Positions 1-10,245 of a stretch of 64,000 nucleotides of DNA are shown here, piece after piece (the first letter of the stretch is position 1; every line of letters begins with the position of its first letter). Below the pieces are notes generated by a model. That model ran no database searches. It was given only the letters and a program-made list of their open reading frames with translations, and had not been told where the DNA came from. The DNA comes from Tipula vernalis (lineage: Eukaryota; Arthropoda; Insecta; Diptera; Tipulidae). Made by a program: the position numbers and the translations under genes. The DNA lies in assembly GCA_958295665.1 (NCBI GenBank), contig OY282560.1, positions 265,905,168 to 265,969,167 on the forward strand. The letters run 5' to 3'.

Positions 1-40
1 AGTTATCATTAAAGTAGTCGATTATTGATAAGTTAAAACT

Positions 41-278
41 TTTGGTGCAACAGAACTACGAAAAAATTATCAAAAACCTCAAACTTATCGCTTATCAAAA
101 TATCACTTATCATTTATCATTTTGCAAATTGGTGCAACTTAATTTTGATAAGTGAGTGCTTATCACTTATTATAACTCAATAAAATACTTATCAAATTTC
201 AATTTGGTACAACAGAAAATTATCAAAAATTATGATAAGTTGATAAGTAATTAGTGATAAGTAGTTGGTGCAATAGGC
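41..278. repeat. Iterated GGTGCAAC-type motif region
   Basis: The motif TTGGTGCAAC, or a one-base variant, recurs near 44, 129, 204 and 266. It is separated by ATAAGT/ACTTATC-rich DNA in both orientations. The spacing is irregular (about 60-85 bp), so this is a loose array rather than a strict tandem repeat. It may be the end of a repetitive element that continues to the left of the window. No coding content is seen. Confidence 0.4.
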
Positions 279-832
279 CCCTGTTGTTAATTATTTTATA
301 TTACATTTTTATAAAATGCACCAGTTTAACTTTTCATTTGTCAACATTACTTAGTAAAATGGTGAACTAGAATTCTATAATCTGTAATTGACATGGCTGT
401 GTATGGAATGTGCGTGTAGTAGTGTATTATAAAAAAAGCGTTCGTAAACTGTTCGTACGCTGTTCATTTTTGCTGTATACATTTTTGAGCCGAGAGGGTA
501 TTGTTTTCGTAAAAAACATAGTAGGCATGAAACAATATCATAAATTCTCATTTGTGTTACCTGCGCTACAATACTTTTTCCTATATTAAAATAAATTTAT
601 TGTATATATAATAATAGAATATATAGAATAAGGAAATTTAATTTACAATACAATTAATTTTCCGAAAATTTTTCCGAATATGGAAAAAATAGTGGAGTTG
701 TTAACATTTTGGACAATGAACATATCAACTAACGAGCACAAAAATTAATTTTTTATTTTATTTATGTACAACCAGAAATTAAAAATTGTTCAAGCTGGCA
801 TCAATATTCCAGTACTAGTTTTTGGCAAAGAA

Positions 833-1080
833 AATCGACCATCTCAAGTACTTATTATAATCACTTATGGTTCATGTCTTTGCTAGATTAAACATAAGTT
901 GTGTTGCTTTCATCAAACGGGAAAAAATACCCGAAAACAAATTAGACCAAAATTTGGTTAATTTTTGCTGTTTCTTTAACTAGCGTTAACCACAACAAAT
1001 ACCTAACTGATTTTGGTTGAAAGCAATACACTTATAGTAAATCTACCAAAGACTTGAAACATAAGTGCTTATTGGCGATT
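833..1080. mobile_element. MITE-like element, imperfect TIRs (copy 1)
   Basis: The left end starts AATCGACC and runs through a CACTTATGG..TTTGCTAGATT segment. The right end, read in reverse complement, gives AATCGCCAATAAGCACTTATG followed by a TTTGGTAGATT segment. About 40 bp can therefore pair between the ends of this 248-bp stretch. There is no reading frame inside. The same ends recur at 1465-1581, so this is a small non-autonomous family. Exact borders and target duplication are unclear. Confidence 0.55.
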
Positions 1081-1464
1081 GGAAAACTGCAAAATGCGAT
1101 ATCTATCGGAAATAATGTAAACCCTACGCTCTGCATGAAATGAAATATTCCTCCATATAAAACATATGGAGAGTGAAACTACCGTAATTAAATTAAACCC
1201 TACCTATACCTATCTATCGCTGTTTTTCACAGCTATATACGTTATTCGCTTTTTAACGCAAAATGACTGACATCTGGTGGACGATACTGAAACTAGATTT
1301 AAAGGTGAACAGCAATCAAAAAAATACATTATTGGACCATTTAGTTATTGATTTCGGTATAAAAAAATGGTTTATTGCACATTAGATATACATTTATTAC
1401 ATAACAAACATAAAAATAAGCACTGCTATTCACTATTTGGCTTATAGGTACTTGCGATTTTCCA

Positions 1465-1581
1465 GTCAACCACCGCAAGTAGATATAAGCACTTATGGTG
1501 CTTATCTTTGCTAGATTAACCTTAGTGAATCTAGCAAATACATGAACCATAAGTGCTTATAGGTACTTGCAGTGGTCGATT
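1465..1581. mobile_element. Palindromic MITE-like element (copy 2)
   Basis: Two arms of about 55 bp (1465-1519 and 1527-1581) are inverted copies sharing the segments GCAAGTA, AAGCACTTATGG and TTTGCTAGATT. They are separated by only a few bases, so the 117-bp unit folds into a long hairpin. The outer end (ATCGACCACTGCAAGTA in reverse complement) matches the element at 833-1080. Confidence 0.65.
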
Positions 1582-2163
1582 AAAAAGCCACTAATGTTGG
1601 TTGTGTGTGTGTGTTTTAATTTACATTCAGAGAACTAACGGAAAACTGACAAGCCGTCCTTTAATTTTCATACGCATTTATTGCAACAGCATGTTCTTTA
1701 TTAAAGAATTAATTTTCGTTTTTGCCCCGTAAATTGCTTTCGGTTATTGATAAATAACAAACGTAAATAAAGTTAAAAAACAAAATCTAAGCTAACTAAA
1801 ATATATGTAAAAATATTTTATCCACTTTTGATATATAATAGCCCGTTAAATATGCTGATTTCAAATAAAGAAAATGTAAAATAACCCATTGTTATTGTAT
1901 AACCCACGCTGCTAGGGGCAACGTGAGTTATATTTGATATAACAAAATGTTGAGTAGTCATTGGAAAAGTATTCGTAGTCAAATTGAAAAAACTATATCC
2001 CAAAAATTAGTTAAATTAAGGTACACCATGACAATTTAAAGAACGGTCACTATGATAAAATATATTTCAAAATTCAATGCTCCACTGTGAAAACACAAAA
2101 TGGAACTATGTATTTCTTATTAATTTACGAAATTTATTTCAACAAAACTGGATAAAACGTTGT

Positions 2164-2272
2164 ATGGCACTCGTGAGCAAAGAGATATTATTCACTCGGG
2201 ATAATGTCCCACACGGCTATCGCCTCGACTTATCCCTCGTGGATAATATCTCGTTTTGCTCACTAGTACCAT
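2164..2272. repeat. 109-bp palindrome (hairpin or MITE)
   Basis: The arms at 2164-2204 and 2232-2272 are inverted copies (ATGGCACTCGTGAGCAAAG against ATGGTACTAGTGAGCAAAA), continuing through GAGATATTAT and CGAGGGATAA. The spacer is about 27 bp. The pattern fits a very short foldback MITE. There is no coding evidence, although one frame stays open by chance. Confidence 0.65.
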
Positions 2273-2311
2273 AAATAACTATTATAACAGTTTAGACAGA
2301 ATTTGGTGGAT

Positions 2312-2557
2312 AGTGATTTTTTTTAAAAGTGAAACCATAAACAGTATTTGGTCCCTTTCAAAAAATCCGTGATACCTACTTAGTTAAATTAAAATCACAA
2401 ATAAAAAGCAATATTTGTTTGTAGATCAAGTGATTTTTTTAATAAATTAAACCATAAACATTATTTGGTTTCTACTTTAAAACCAGTGATAAATAGGTAA
2501 TTTCAATCCAAATTAAAACCATAGAAAGTATTTGGTGTGGGATAGTGATTTGTGAAA
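2312..2557. repeat. Degenerate ~115-bp tandem repeat
   Basis: AGTGATTT starts at 2312, 2429 and 2543. Each start is followed by AAACCATA(A/G)A and a TATTTGGT motif. The period is 114-117 bp, with about two diverged units and a partial third. The array abuts the 123-bp array that starts at 2559. Confidence 0.6.
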
Positions 2558-2558
2558 C

Positions 2559-2885
2559 CAAGCTGTATCCATGGCATACAAAACCTATACGAAGCCATGC
2601 TCGTTAATTGATATCTTATATGACTTCAAGGGACTATATCTGCCTAACGGCTAATACAATTTTTTTTACTGTGGCCGTAGGCAAGCTGTATCCATGGCAT
2701 ACAAAACCTATACCAAGCCGTGCTCGTTAATTGATATCTTATATGACTTCAAGGGATTATATCTACCTAACGGCTAATACCATTTTTTTTACTGTGGCCA
2801 TAAGCAAGCTGTATCCATGGTCTACAAAACCTATACCAAACCGTGCTCGTTAATTGATAGAGTATATGACTTTTAGGGACTAGTA
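2559..2885. repeat. 123-bp tandem repeat, ~2.6 copies
   Basis: CAAGCTGTATCCATGG begins at 2559, 2682 and 2805, an exact 123-bp period. Copies share the ACCTATAC, CGTGCTCGTTAATTGATA and CGGCTAATAC segments and a poly-T run, and differ by a few substitutions. The third copy breaks off at about 2885. No reading frame runs through it. Confidence 0.85.
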
Positions 2886-3252
2886 GTTTATGCTTTGTGC
2901 AACTTCAAAATACTTTATCGAATAATTTGTATAAGTGCATATTGTAACGATAACTCAATGTGAATTATTGTCAACCAATTTATTTATAATATATTTTACG
3001 TACCTAATAGTGTTTTTATTAAACACATACAAACAAGTATTTTATGATTTTGTTTTACTTTGCATACTCAATTTCTACGACAGATTATATAAATATATTT
3101 TGTCAGCACTATATTTATTTTATTTATTTGTCTGTCTACATAAATTTTGCTTAGAAACCACCCCATACTTACACAATCTATTTTGAGCAGGAGCTCATTC
3201 ATAACGGATTGTGTAAAATGAAGTGGTTTAACATGTTAAAAATTAATAAATC

Positions 3253-3328
3253 TGCAGCTTCACCATTCATGCAACTTCAACTTCAGCTTCACTGCAGCTT
3301 CAGTTTCACTGCAGCTTCAGCTTCACCC
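3253..3328. repeat. CAGCTTCA-type simple repeat
   Basis: Imperfect iterations of CAGCTTCA/CAACTTCA make this a low-complexity stretch. The open frame crossing it is best explained by the repeat and not by a gene. Confidence 0.55.
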
Positions 3329-3793
3329 ATCCACTCAAACTCCAGCCAGTGGTACATACATTCGCTTTATTTCGGTCCAATCTTCTTGTATTGGACACGC
3401 TGTTTTTTTAATCAAATCTTGAAGCACAACTTCAGCACATCTTCTTTTGGAGTTTTGACGAACTCCTTTTCGAGCATATTTACTTTTTCAGCTTATTCAC
3501 AATAGAATTCCACTGTAATATAACCAAATAACACGATACAAACCGGTCCAATTTTTTCTGCAATATTGCATTTCGTATCGTAATCCCATATCTAAAGAAC
3601 AATTAACGAATTTCCTGCTGCTTGCTGGCAATTTCTTTTTCCAAATGTTTCAACAGGCATCACAAGTTCCCCTAGTTCACGCATCAAGACCAATGCATAA
3701 ATTTTAAAAATAACATTGAAAATTAAAAATATGGGTACTTCAATTTTTGAAAAAACTAAAAACAAACAGGCCCAATTGATTCAAAAGTGAAAC

Positions 3794-4374
3794 GTTGTCT
3801 ACGACTAACGTTTAATATACTCATTATACGATTGTTTCTTCAATTATAATGGTATCCATTATTCACTGCTAGTCTATCTAGTAGTCCCTTCTTCCATTAT
3901 TCACTACTACCAAATAACAATTTCGTTTTTGAAATTTTATCTAGTAATCTCTTGCTATTTTCATTATTATTAAATTGAGATGTCAGAATGTCGATCTTAA
4001 TTATTTTAGGTTTATTTAAAGGATTTGATAATAAAATACAATTTTTTATTGGTCGTGGACAAAGTATCGTATTCTACTCGCATATAATGGCTGTTATTCA
4101 CAAAGATGATGTTTACCGACACGAGCCGATATTTTATTATCAAATCCTTTAAATAAACCTAAAATAATTTACATCGACATTCTGACATCTCATTTTAATA
4201 ATAATGAAAATAGCAAGAGATTACTAGATAAAATTTCGAAAACGAAATTGTTATTTGGTAGTAGTGAATAATGGAAGAAGGGACTACTAGATAGACTAGC
4301 AGTGAATAATGGATACCATTATAATTGAAGAAACAATCGTATAATGAGTATATTAAACGTTAGTCGCAGACAAC
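3794..4374. mobile_element. Foldback element with 244-bp near-perfect arms
   Basis: The left arm (3794-4037) and right arm (4131-4374) are inverted copies with about five mismatches in 244 bp, roughly 98% identity. The spacer is 93 bp. The outer termini are GTTGTCT and AGACAAC. No coding sequence lies inside and no convincing target duplication was found. Such high identity means recent origin or gene conversion between arms. It fits a non-autonomous foldback or long-TIR DNA transposon. It lies just upstream of Harbinger and P-like relics, but a link to either is not shown. Confidence 0.8.
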
Positions 4375-4905
4375 AAATCTTAATTTTCGGACGATTGGAA
4401 AAATTGACACTAAATTGTGTATCATCTTCGCCCCAATCTTCCAATTCAACAAGTAACATTCAGTGACGCAGCTCTACACCTATTTCCGGAGCATCTTTTA
4501 CAAGACCATCAATACCGGCTTCAACCTCAGGACACAAAATTTCGCATATTTTTCAATTGCCAAATGATATGTTTGCTGTGCCAGTGCCACCACAAAAGTC
4601 CTCAACAGATGAAATCGAATATTCCAATATCGCAGACATTTATAATAACCAAAACTATTAAATAAAACTAATAAAAAAACTGAATTACAAACAAGAAACG
4701 GTTATTTTTATTTTAAATAATTATTCCCAAATTTGAGAAATGGCTTCACAAAAAACCTTTCTAATTCTCTTTGCTTAGTTGGAAGCATTTCATGCCATAG
4801 TAGCTTCAAGTGGCATGAGAGATTGGCTTGGTGCATTTTCTAAATTTGTGTATAGAGTCCCGCGGCGTTTTCTCAAGAAATTGTGCAAGTAGCAACACGC
4901 TAGTG

Positions 4906-5453
4906 TTACTGTTGCTGTTTTTCGGCACAATGCTGCATAGGTGTTAGAAATACCCGAAAACGTGATGCCATAGTTCCAAATGTGTTTTCGACTTTGACTC
5001 TTGCTGAACTCAGACGTTGGTTAAAATGTAATTCAATTGTCGATAAATTTGCGTGGGCGTATGGTTTTAATAAGTCATCTCGCAAACCAAACACATCGTC
5101 TCCAACAAACACATATGGCAAACTTTTCCCGCCAGGGTATACAGGCTATGATGGAGGTAGGGTTAGCCGGCCTTTATTTAATTTATTATACAATTTTTAC
5201 TGTAGTAGCACTCCTCCGTCAGAAATTTTGCCATTAGTGCCAACGTCTGCATACAGAAATTCTCAGTTGGCGTTCACTACTGCAAGTAGCACAATACTGA
5301 AAGTCTTTTTATAATTGAAATAAAAAGAACCAGAAAGTGCTGGGTTTTTATATGAATATGTTTGCCATCCAGAACGCCTATGCAATGAGGGAAACCAGAA
5401 ACACTCTCAAATGAAGTAGCCACTTCTTTCCAACCTTCACTTAATATCTGCAT
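4906..5453 (-). pseudogene. PIF/Harbinger-type transposase relic
   Basis: Reading the minus strand from about 5453 gives WKEVATSFE, then GFPHCIGVLDGKHIHI, which is the first catalytic Asp block of PIF/Harbinger DDE transposases. Next comes a degraded block with an SIVLLAVVNAN-like stretch and a DVGTNGK..SDGG stretch (second Asp). The last part (4906-5121) has YVFVGDDVFGLR, LLKPY, FNQRLSSARVKVENTFG (catalytic Glu) and LASRFRVF-like residues. The frame is broken several times and the N-terminus is absent, so it is dead. The open frame on the plus strand here is a shadow. Family placement is confident from the spacing of the three blocks. No TIR or 3-bp target duplication was identified. Confidence 0.8.
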
Positions 5454-5619
5454 CTAGAAAGATATTCATGAGAAAATTGTAAAGCTACCTAGTAACTAAT
5501 GAAACGTTATTTTCTCACATTTATGAATTTATTTAAGACACTTATTATCGCCCCACACGTTTCAAAATCATCATTTAATTTAATTATTTCAAATAAAAAT
5601 CAGAAATGCGTTTATCAGC

Positions 5620-6880
5620 AATCAGATTTCACATGAAGTTTATGGAACAGCTGATATAAATGTGATATGGAAAATTTTTGGTCAGGACACCACTGAAAAG
5701 TGCAAAATACTACCAAAACTAACCCGTAAACATTTATTTCGAACAAGTTTTGAAAAAATGAACGTATCGTTGGCAGCTCAACTGTTAAGTAACACAGTAT
5801 GTTGTGCAATAAGAACCACTATACAAACTTGTACGGACATTTTAGGAGGTTATATCGAAAACGCGATACCTACAGCTAATTTTATTGAACGGTTTAATAA
5901 TATTTTTGATTGCCTAAATTCCAGAAACTTTTCTTCGACCTAGCCATTTGAACAACCCCTAAAAGTGAATAATAAAATTTATGCATGTCTAAAAGACAGT
6001 TTAAATTTTTTGGAACATATCAACATATTATCAAAAAACCAAAGCACAACTAATACTTATAGAATATTTTAATTTAGCTTTTAATGTGGACTATATTCTC
6101 ATCGGAAAAACAAACCAAGATGGATTGAAAAATTTCTTTTCCAGACTTCGAGGAAAGGGAGGATTTAATTATACAACCAGCAGACACGAAATAGGAGTTT
6201 ATTTCGCTAACATTATAACCATTAAATTATTATTCAATAGTGAATATTCCGATTGCCTTGCAGATGATAGAAGTACGGTAGAGCTCTTGGAATACGCTCC
6301 AAAATGATTATAAAATAATTAAAGTTATTCGCAAGAACGAAGATTTGCCTGAAGAGTGTGAGTTAGATAACATTAAGACAAATAATAACATTTTAAAATG
6401 AAATGCAATACTATACTATGCTGGATATTGCGCTTTTAAAAAAGTAAAGTCAAAAATTATTAAAACAAAATGACAACATAACCTCAACGAGTGAAACATT
6501 TATAACTGAAAAAAAAAAATTAATAAATCGTCAAACTTCGGGTCATTTAAAGCACCGCAGACGAATTATGGTAAAGTAGCTTATGGTTTAGTAGCTGTAT
6601 TCGAGCAAATGTTTAGAAAAAAACTGTCATTTGTCAAATATCGTAGCAAACATTTCGGAAAAATGTATGAGTATTGTGGCTCGGGATTTTTCCCTTTAAA
6701 AGATGAAGGGGCTTGTTATGTCCATTTTAAAATTTTAATACGCTTTTTTATTCTTGTGTTGACCAGAAAAAATTCAAAATGGTCTTTAGTAAACGGTGAA
6801 TTTCAAAAATTAAAATATAAACCTAAGCACCAAGCATCTAACCAAATTTCTAAAAAGCTTAGAATTTTAACTATATAACT
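5620..6880 (+). pseudogene. P-element/THAP9-like transposase relic
   Basis: In order, the plus strand shows LTRKHLFRTSFEKMNVSLAA with SNTVCCAIRTTI (5724-5815), TANFIERFNNIFDCLNSRN (5874-5930), and NQDGLKNFFSRLRGKGGFNY (6113-6172). It continues through a YYAGYCAFKK-like block near 6415 and a C-terminal stretch near 6540-6870. These blocks match the middle and C-terminal half of P-superfamily (THAP9-like) transposases. Frameshifts and stops separate the pieces, and the THAP zinc finger and N-terminal half are missing. It differs clearly from the P-like copy at 45.4-52.8 kb, so it is another lineage. Confidence 0.75.
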
Positions 6881-7954
6881 TACAATAAAATATTAACTTT
6901 TAAAAAAATGTTGCCCTCCAAACTCTAATGCGGATAAAAAATAAAAAAAACAAAGAAGCATAAGAAATTCATATGTACGAGTATGATTTTTATTCGGTAG
7001 TATCGAAACGATTGTTTGCTTCATAATAGGCGCGTTTTTTTATTAGCTTCGCATAGCTGGTATCCGGAGCAGCTAACTTTCTGTGATAAAACTAATGTTT
7101 GACAAGCTATCTATGCATATAAGTAATTTATTTAAAACTAATCTATAATTTTTAATTCCACTTTTTAACTAAAAATCTATACAAAAATATTTAGCCCCTC
7201 TACCTATTTATCTGGAGCTGCGATCTGGAGCTGCTATCGAAAGCAAAAGGAAATTTGATTTTTTTTTTGTTTTTGTACAACCCTAGAAATTGTGCCAAAC
7301 TTCATATTGGTTTAAAAAATGACGTATGTCAAATTAAAATGTCATATCGACGTGACAAGTTTACTGAATAATAAATACGTATTTAAATAAAAATGTACGT
7401 ATTTAACATTTATATTTATTTGTCTACTGTTTATTTGTGTATAATTTTTATTGTCATGAATATAAAAGATCTGGGTCGTCTTCATTTTCTTCGACAGCTT
7501 CTATTAATTACTGAAATAGAACATGATTCATTTCATATGTACATACTTGAATGAATGCATATTTAAATCTACGTAGCTTTATCCACTACATAAAAAACTA
7601 ACAAAAAATTGTATAGTTTTATATGTTTTTTTTTTATTTATTTAATTTTTCTACAAACGTACGTAAATAAGGGGATTTTAAAATAAATTATTTTGTCTCG
7701 TATATTGCTAATTTTTGATTTTCTACGCCTGGACATGGAATTTCATGCACTTCGAAAAAAAATAATTATCCGAAATTTACAAAATTGGGCTCATCTTAAA
7801 GATACATGAATGGGGATAAAAATGGTACCACCTTTCATTTCTTCCTTTACAAAATGGCCGTCCAAATATTCATTTTTCTGAATTTTCTGCTAGCCACATC
7901 ATTTTTTTTTAAATCTTTTCCCTCAGTTAGTTCTATTGGACATACTAAAAAATT
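6881..7954. other. Unassigned AT-rich DNA
   Basis: No gene, repeat unit or element end was recognised. Short A/T homopolymer runs are common. Confidence 0.5.
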
Positions 7955-8064
7955 AGCGCAACATCCCGTTTCGTTTTTTTTCCAAAATACGTTTAAGTAT
8001 GACAATCTACACATTTTTTATACTTAAACGTATTTTGCAAGAAAACGAAACAAGATGTTGCGCT
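7955..8064. repeat. 110-bp palindrome (hairpin or MITE)
   Basis: AGCGCAACATC at the left end pairs with GATGTTGCGCT at the right. The arms continue through CGTTTCGTTTT, CAAAATACGTTTAAGTAT and their complements. The arms are about 45 bp and the loop about 20 bp. The structure resembles the other short foldbacks in the window, but the sequence is unrelated. Confidence 0.7.
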
Positions 8065-8675
8065 GTTAGTTAATGAGTCTAAATGTCTAAGAAGCATAAT
8101 AGATGCAACATGGTTCAAATCAAAAGAATGTACTTCACGAAGACCTACAGGTTCCAACAATACGGGAAGAAATTAGCGATTCTAGTATACCAGGAATCAC
8201 GCAAGATGGACAATTCATCCAAGCGAACTGTTGAGCAAGCATCTCAGTACCACAACGAGGGTAAGGCTAAAACGTCACCAAATTTTTGGTTTACTAAATA
8301 GGTTTAAGATAAACCTTTTAGACATTAATTTTTAAAATCTTGAATGAATCGAATCAATAATAGTTTTAAATTTATGGGTCATACATATCAATTTATACTA
8401 ATCGTAGTGTAAATGAGATTTTATCAATGGATAAAAATACTCCGATCATGACAATGTAAAATGACAAAAAATTTACTGAATGTCTGAATGATATCACATC
8501 ATGAGGTTTTGATTGTTAAATAATAGACAACAAAAAAATCGATATCTTAGAATTCCGTTCTCATTCCATTAATTGAAATATTCATTCATTCATACAATAT
8601 CAATATTTTTTTTTTTTTAAATCCAATATTGAGAAAAAAATTGTAAATTTTACATGGACTTGCTCGTCTCAACTA

Positions 8676-9822
8676 CACTCCCAAGCAACTAAATCGACTC
8701 AAACCTTCAGCGCTCACAGAGAGGCGAATTTTTTTAAAACGGCTTAACCGATTTTCACAAGGCATTTTATTTTGTTGAAAACCTGTTATTTTTACTTTAA
8801 AATGATACTATTTTCATGAAAATTGAACTGAATGAATTTTGAATGAAAACGCAACCAAAATTGATGATTATGAACAAAAATATTTCAGATATTTAAATTT
8901 AAATTACAACCAAAAATTCATGAAAACAAGATATGTTTTTCCCTCTAGCGATATGCCAGCCCACACTATGCGGGAACCGCCGCCATATGAGACTGTTTCA
9001 GCAAAACAACAGTGCGAGCCGCCGGTAGACCGGGTCTTTCCTATTACTACCATGGAGACATATTCTGCACTCGTCAGTGAATAGAACGAACTTCCATTGC
9101 TCGATGCGCCAATTGATGTGTTCGCGAGCAAATTCGAGTCGCTCTTTGCGGTGGCGTGCTGTCAATTTTGGGCCTCTAGCGGACTGTCTTAGAGTGAGGT
9201 TGGCTTCTTTCAAGCGTCTTCTTGCTGTCTATGAACTAACAGCAACATCTGAAACTTGTCTTATCTCCTGCTGCACATCGACACCAGTGAGATGGCGATT
9301 TCGCAGTGAAGTTAGGATGATAAATCGATCGTCCCTCTCAGATGTACACCGATACCGACTGGTACGTGATCTCCGATTTAAGGTACCAGTTTCCTGAAAC
9401 TTTCTGGATATGCTTGATACAGCAGATTGGCTCATCTTTAGCTGAGTAGCGACTTCTCGTTAATTGCGTCCTTCTTGCAATCAAGCAACAACTTGTGCGA
9501 CTTTTTCTGGAGTAGAATCCATGATTATGAGGAAACAACGAATGGAACTGGTAGAGATTTGCTCTGATCAACGTCTGATAAGTGATTGATGGCAAATATC
9601 GGTCAACGTGGTATTAAACAGGAGATTGCAGCACCCGCATTTTGCTACGATTGCTTTAATTTGAAAAGTACTGTATACATTTTAATGATAAAGGCGTCCT
9701 TGTAAAGATAAATTACTAAGCTGTCAAAAAAAGTTGTTTTACGAATCTCGGTTGAACCATTTTAAAAAAATATGCCTTTTTGTACACGGGGAGATTTGAT
9801 TCGATTTAGTTGCTCGGTAGTG
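8676..9822 (-). mobile_element. Defective Tc1/mariner-type transposon
   Basis: The terminal inverted repeats CACTCCCAAGCAACTAAATC (from 8676) and CACTACCGAGCAACTAAATC (reverse complement ending at 9822) are flanked by TA dinucleotides at 8674-8675 and 9823-9824. This is the TA target duplication of the Tc1/mariner superfamily. The length is 1147 bp, shorter than a usual 1.3-1.7 kb element, because the 3' coding part is deleted. The remnant transposase is read from the minus strand. Confidence 0.85.
8904..9522 (-). pseudogene. Tc1-type transposase, broken and 3'-deleted
   Basis: A start codon at 9522-9520 is followed by MDSTPEKVAQVVA and then two in-frame stops within a paired-like helix-turn-helix region (MSQSAVSSISRKFQETGTLN). 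Further down are LTARHRKERLEFAREHINW and FVLFTDECRICLHGS, with the first catalytic Asp in TDE. After a frameshift comes SRIVWAGISLEGKTYLV, and then coding similarity ends. The second Asp (DNA.PH) and the Glu (LNPIEH) blocks of a DD34E enzyme are missing. It therefore cannot encode a transposase. Confidence 0.85.
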
Positions 9823-9960
9823 TATATATCGACTTCAAAGTAATTCCAATTTACAAAATAAACAACAATATTATTATGAAAATTTTAAAGACGTAAAGCG
9901 AAAAAGAAAATAGCACGAACCAACAACAACAAAAAGCTTCTTAACCCTTATGTGCGTGGC

Positions 9961-9978
9961 AAGGTACAATTGTACCTT
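9961..9978. repeat. Subterminal palindrome of piggyBac-like element 1
   Basis: AAGGTACAATTGTACCTT is a perfect palindrome directly inside the left TIR. It shares the GGTACA..TGTACC core with the inverted 24-mers at 10145 and 12547 and may be part of the transposase-binding region. That role is inference. Confidence 0.7.
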
Positions 9979-10144
9979 TTGCGTTTATAATTCAATAATT
10001 TGTAAGTTTCACATTCAGCTACACACCTATCAATTTTATTTAGCCTCAACTAAGTATTCTTACGTAAGATTAAGCTATTTCCAACAATCTTGTAGAGTAA
10101 AAAAAAAGTGTTTTTAGCGGAAATGGAACAGTACCACTTTAACG

Positions 10145-10168
10145 GGTGGCTAAGGTACATTTGTACCT
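10145..10168 (+). repeat. Subterminal 24-bp inverted repeat, left copy
   Basis: This 24-mer begins GGTGGCT and contains the core AAGGTACATTTGTACCT. It occurs again, exactly and in inverse orientation, at 12547-12570. The left copy lies 200 bp from the left end and the right copy 36 bp from the right end. Asymmetric internal repeats are also known in the cabbage-looper piggyBac element (19-bp internal repeats). Confidence 0.85.
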
Positions 10169-10245
10169 ATAAAAAATAAGTATGAAAGCTTCTTCAATGA
10201 ATCCATTTTATTTGAAAAAAGTGAACATAGGTTAAAAAATTATTA

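Noticed and set aside
4982..5314. Plus-strand open frame of 110 codons
   Set aside because: It is the antisense shadow of the Harbinger transposase relic, whose conserved motifs lie on the minus strand.
8839..9397. Plus-strand open frames over the Tc1 relic
   Set aside because: Antisense shadows of the minus-strand transposase pseudogene.
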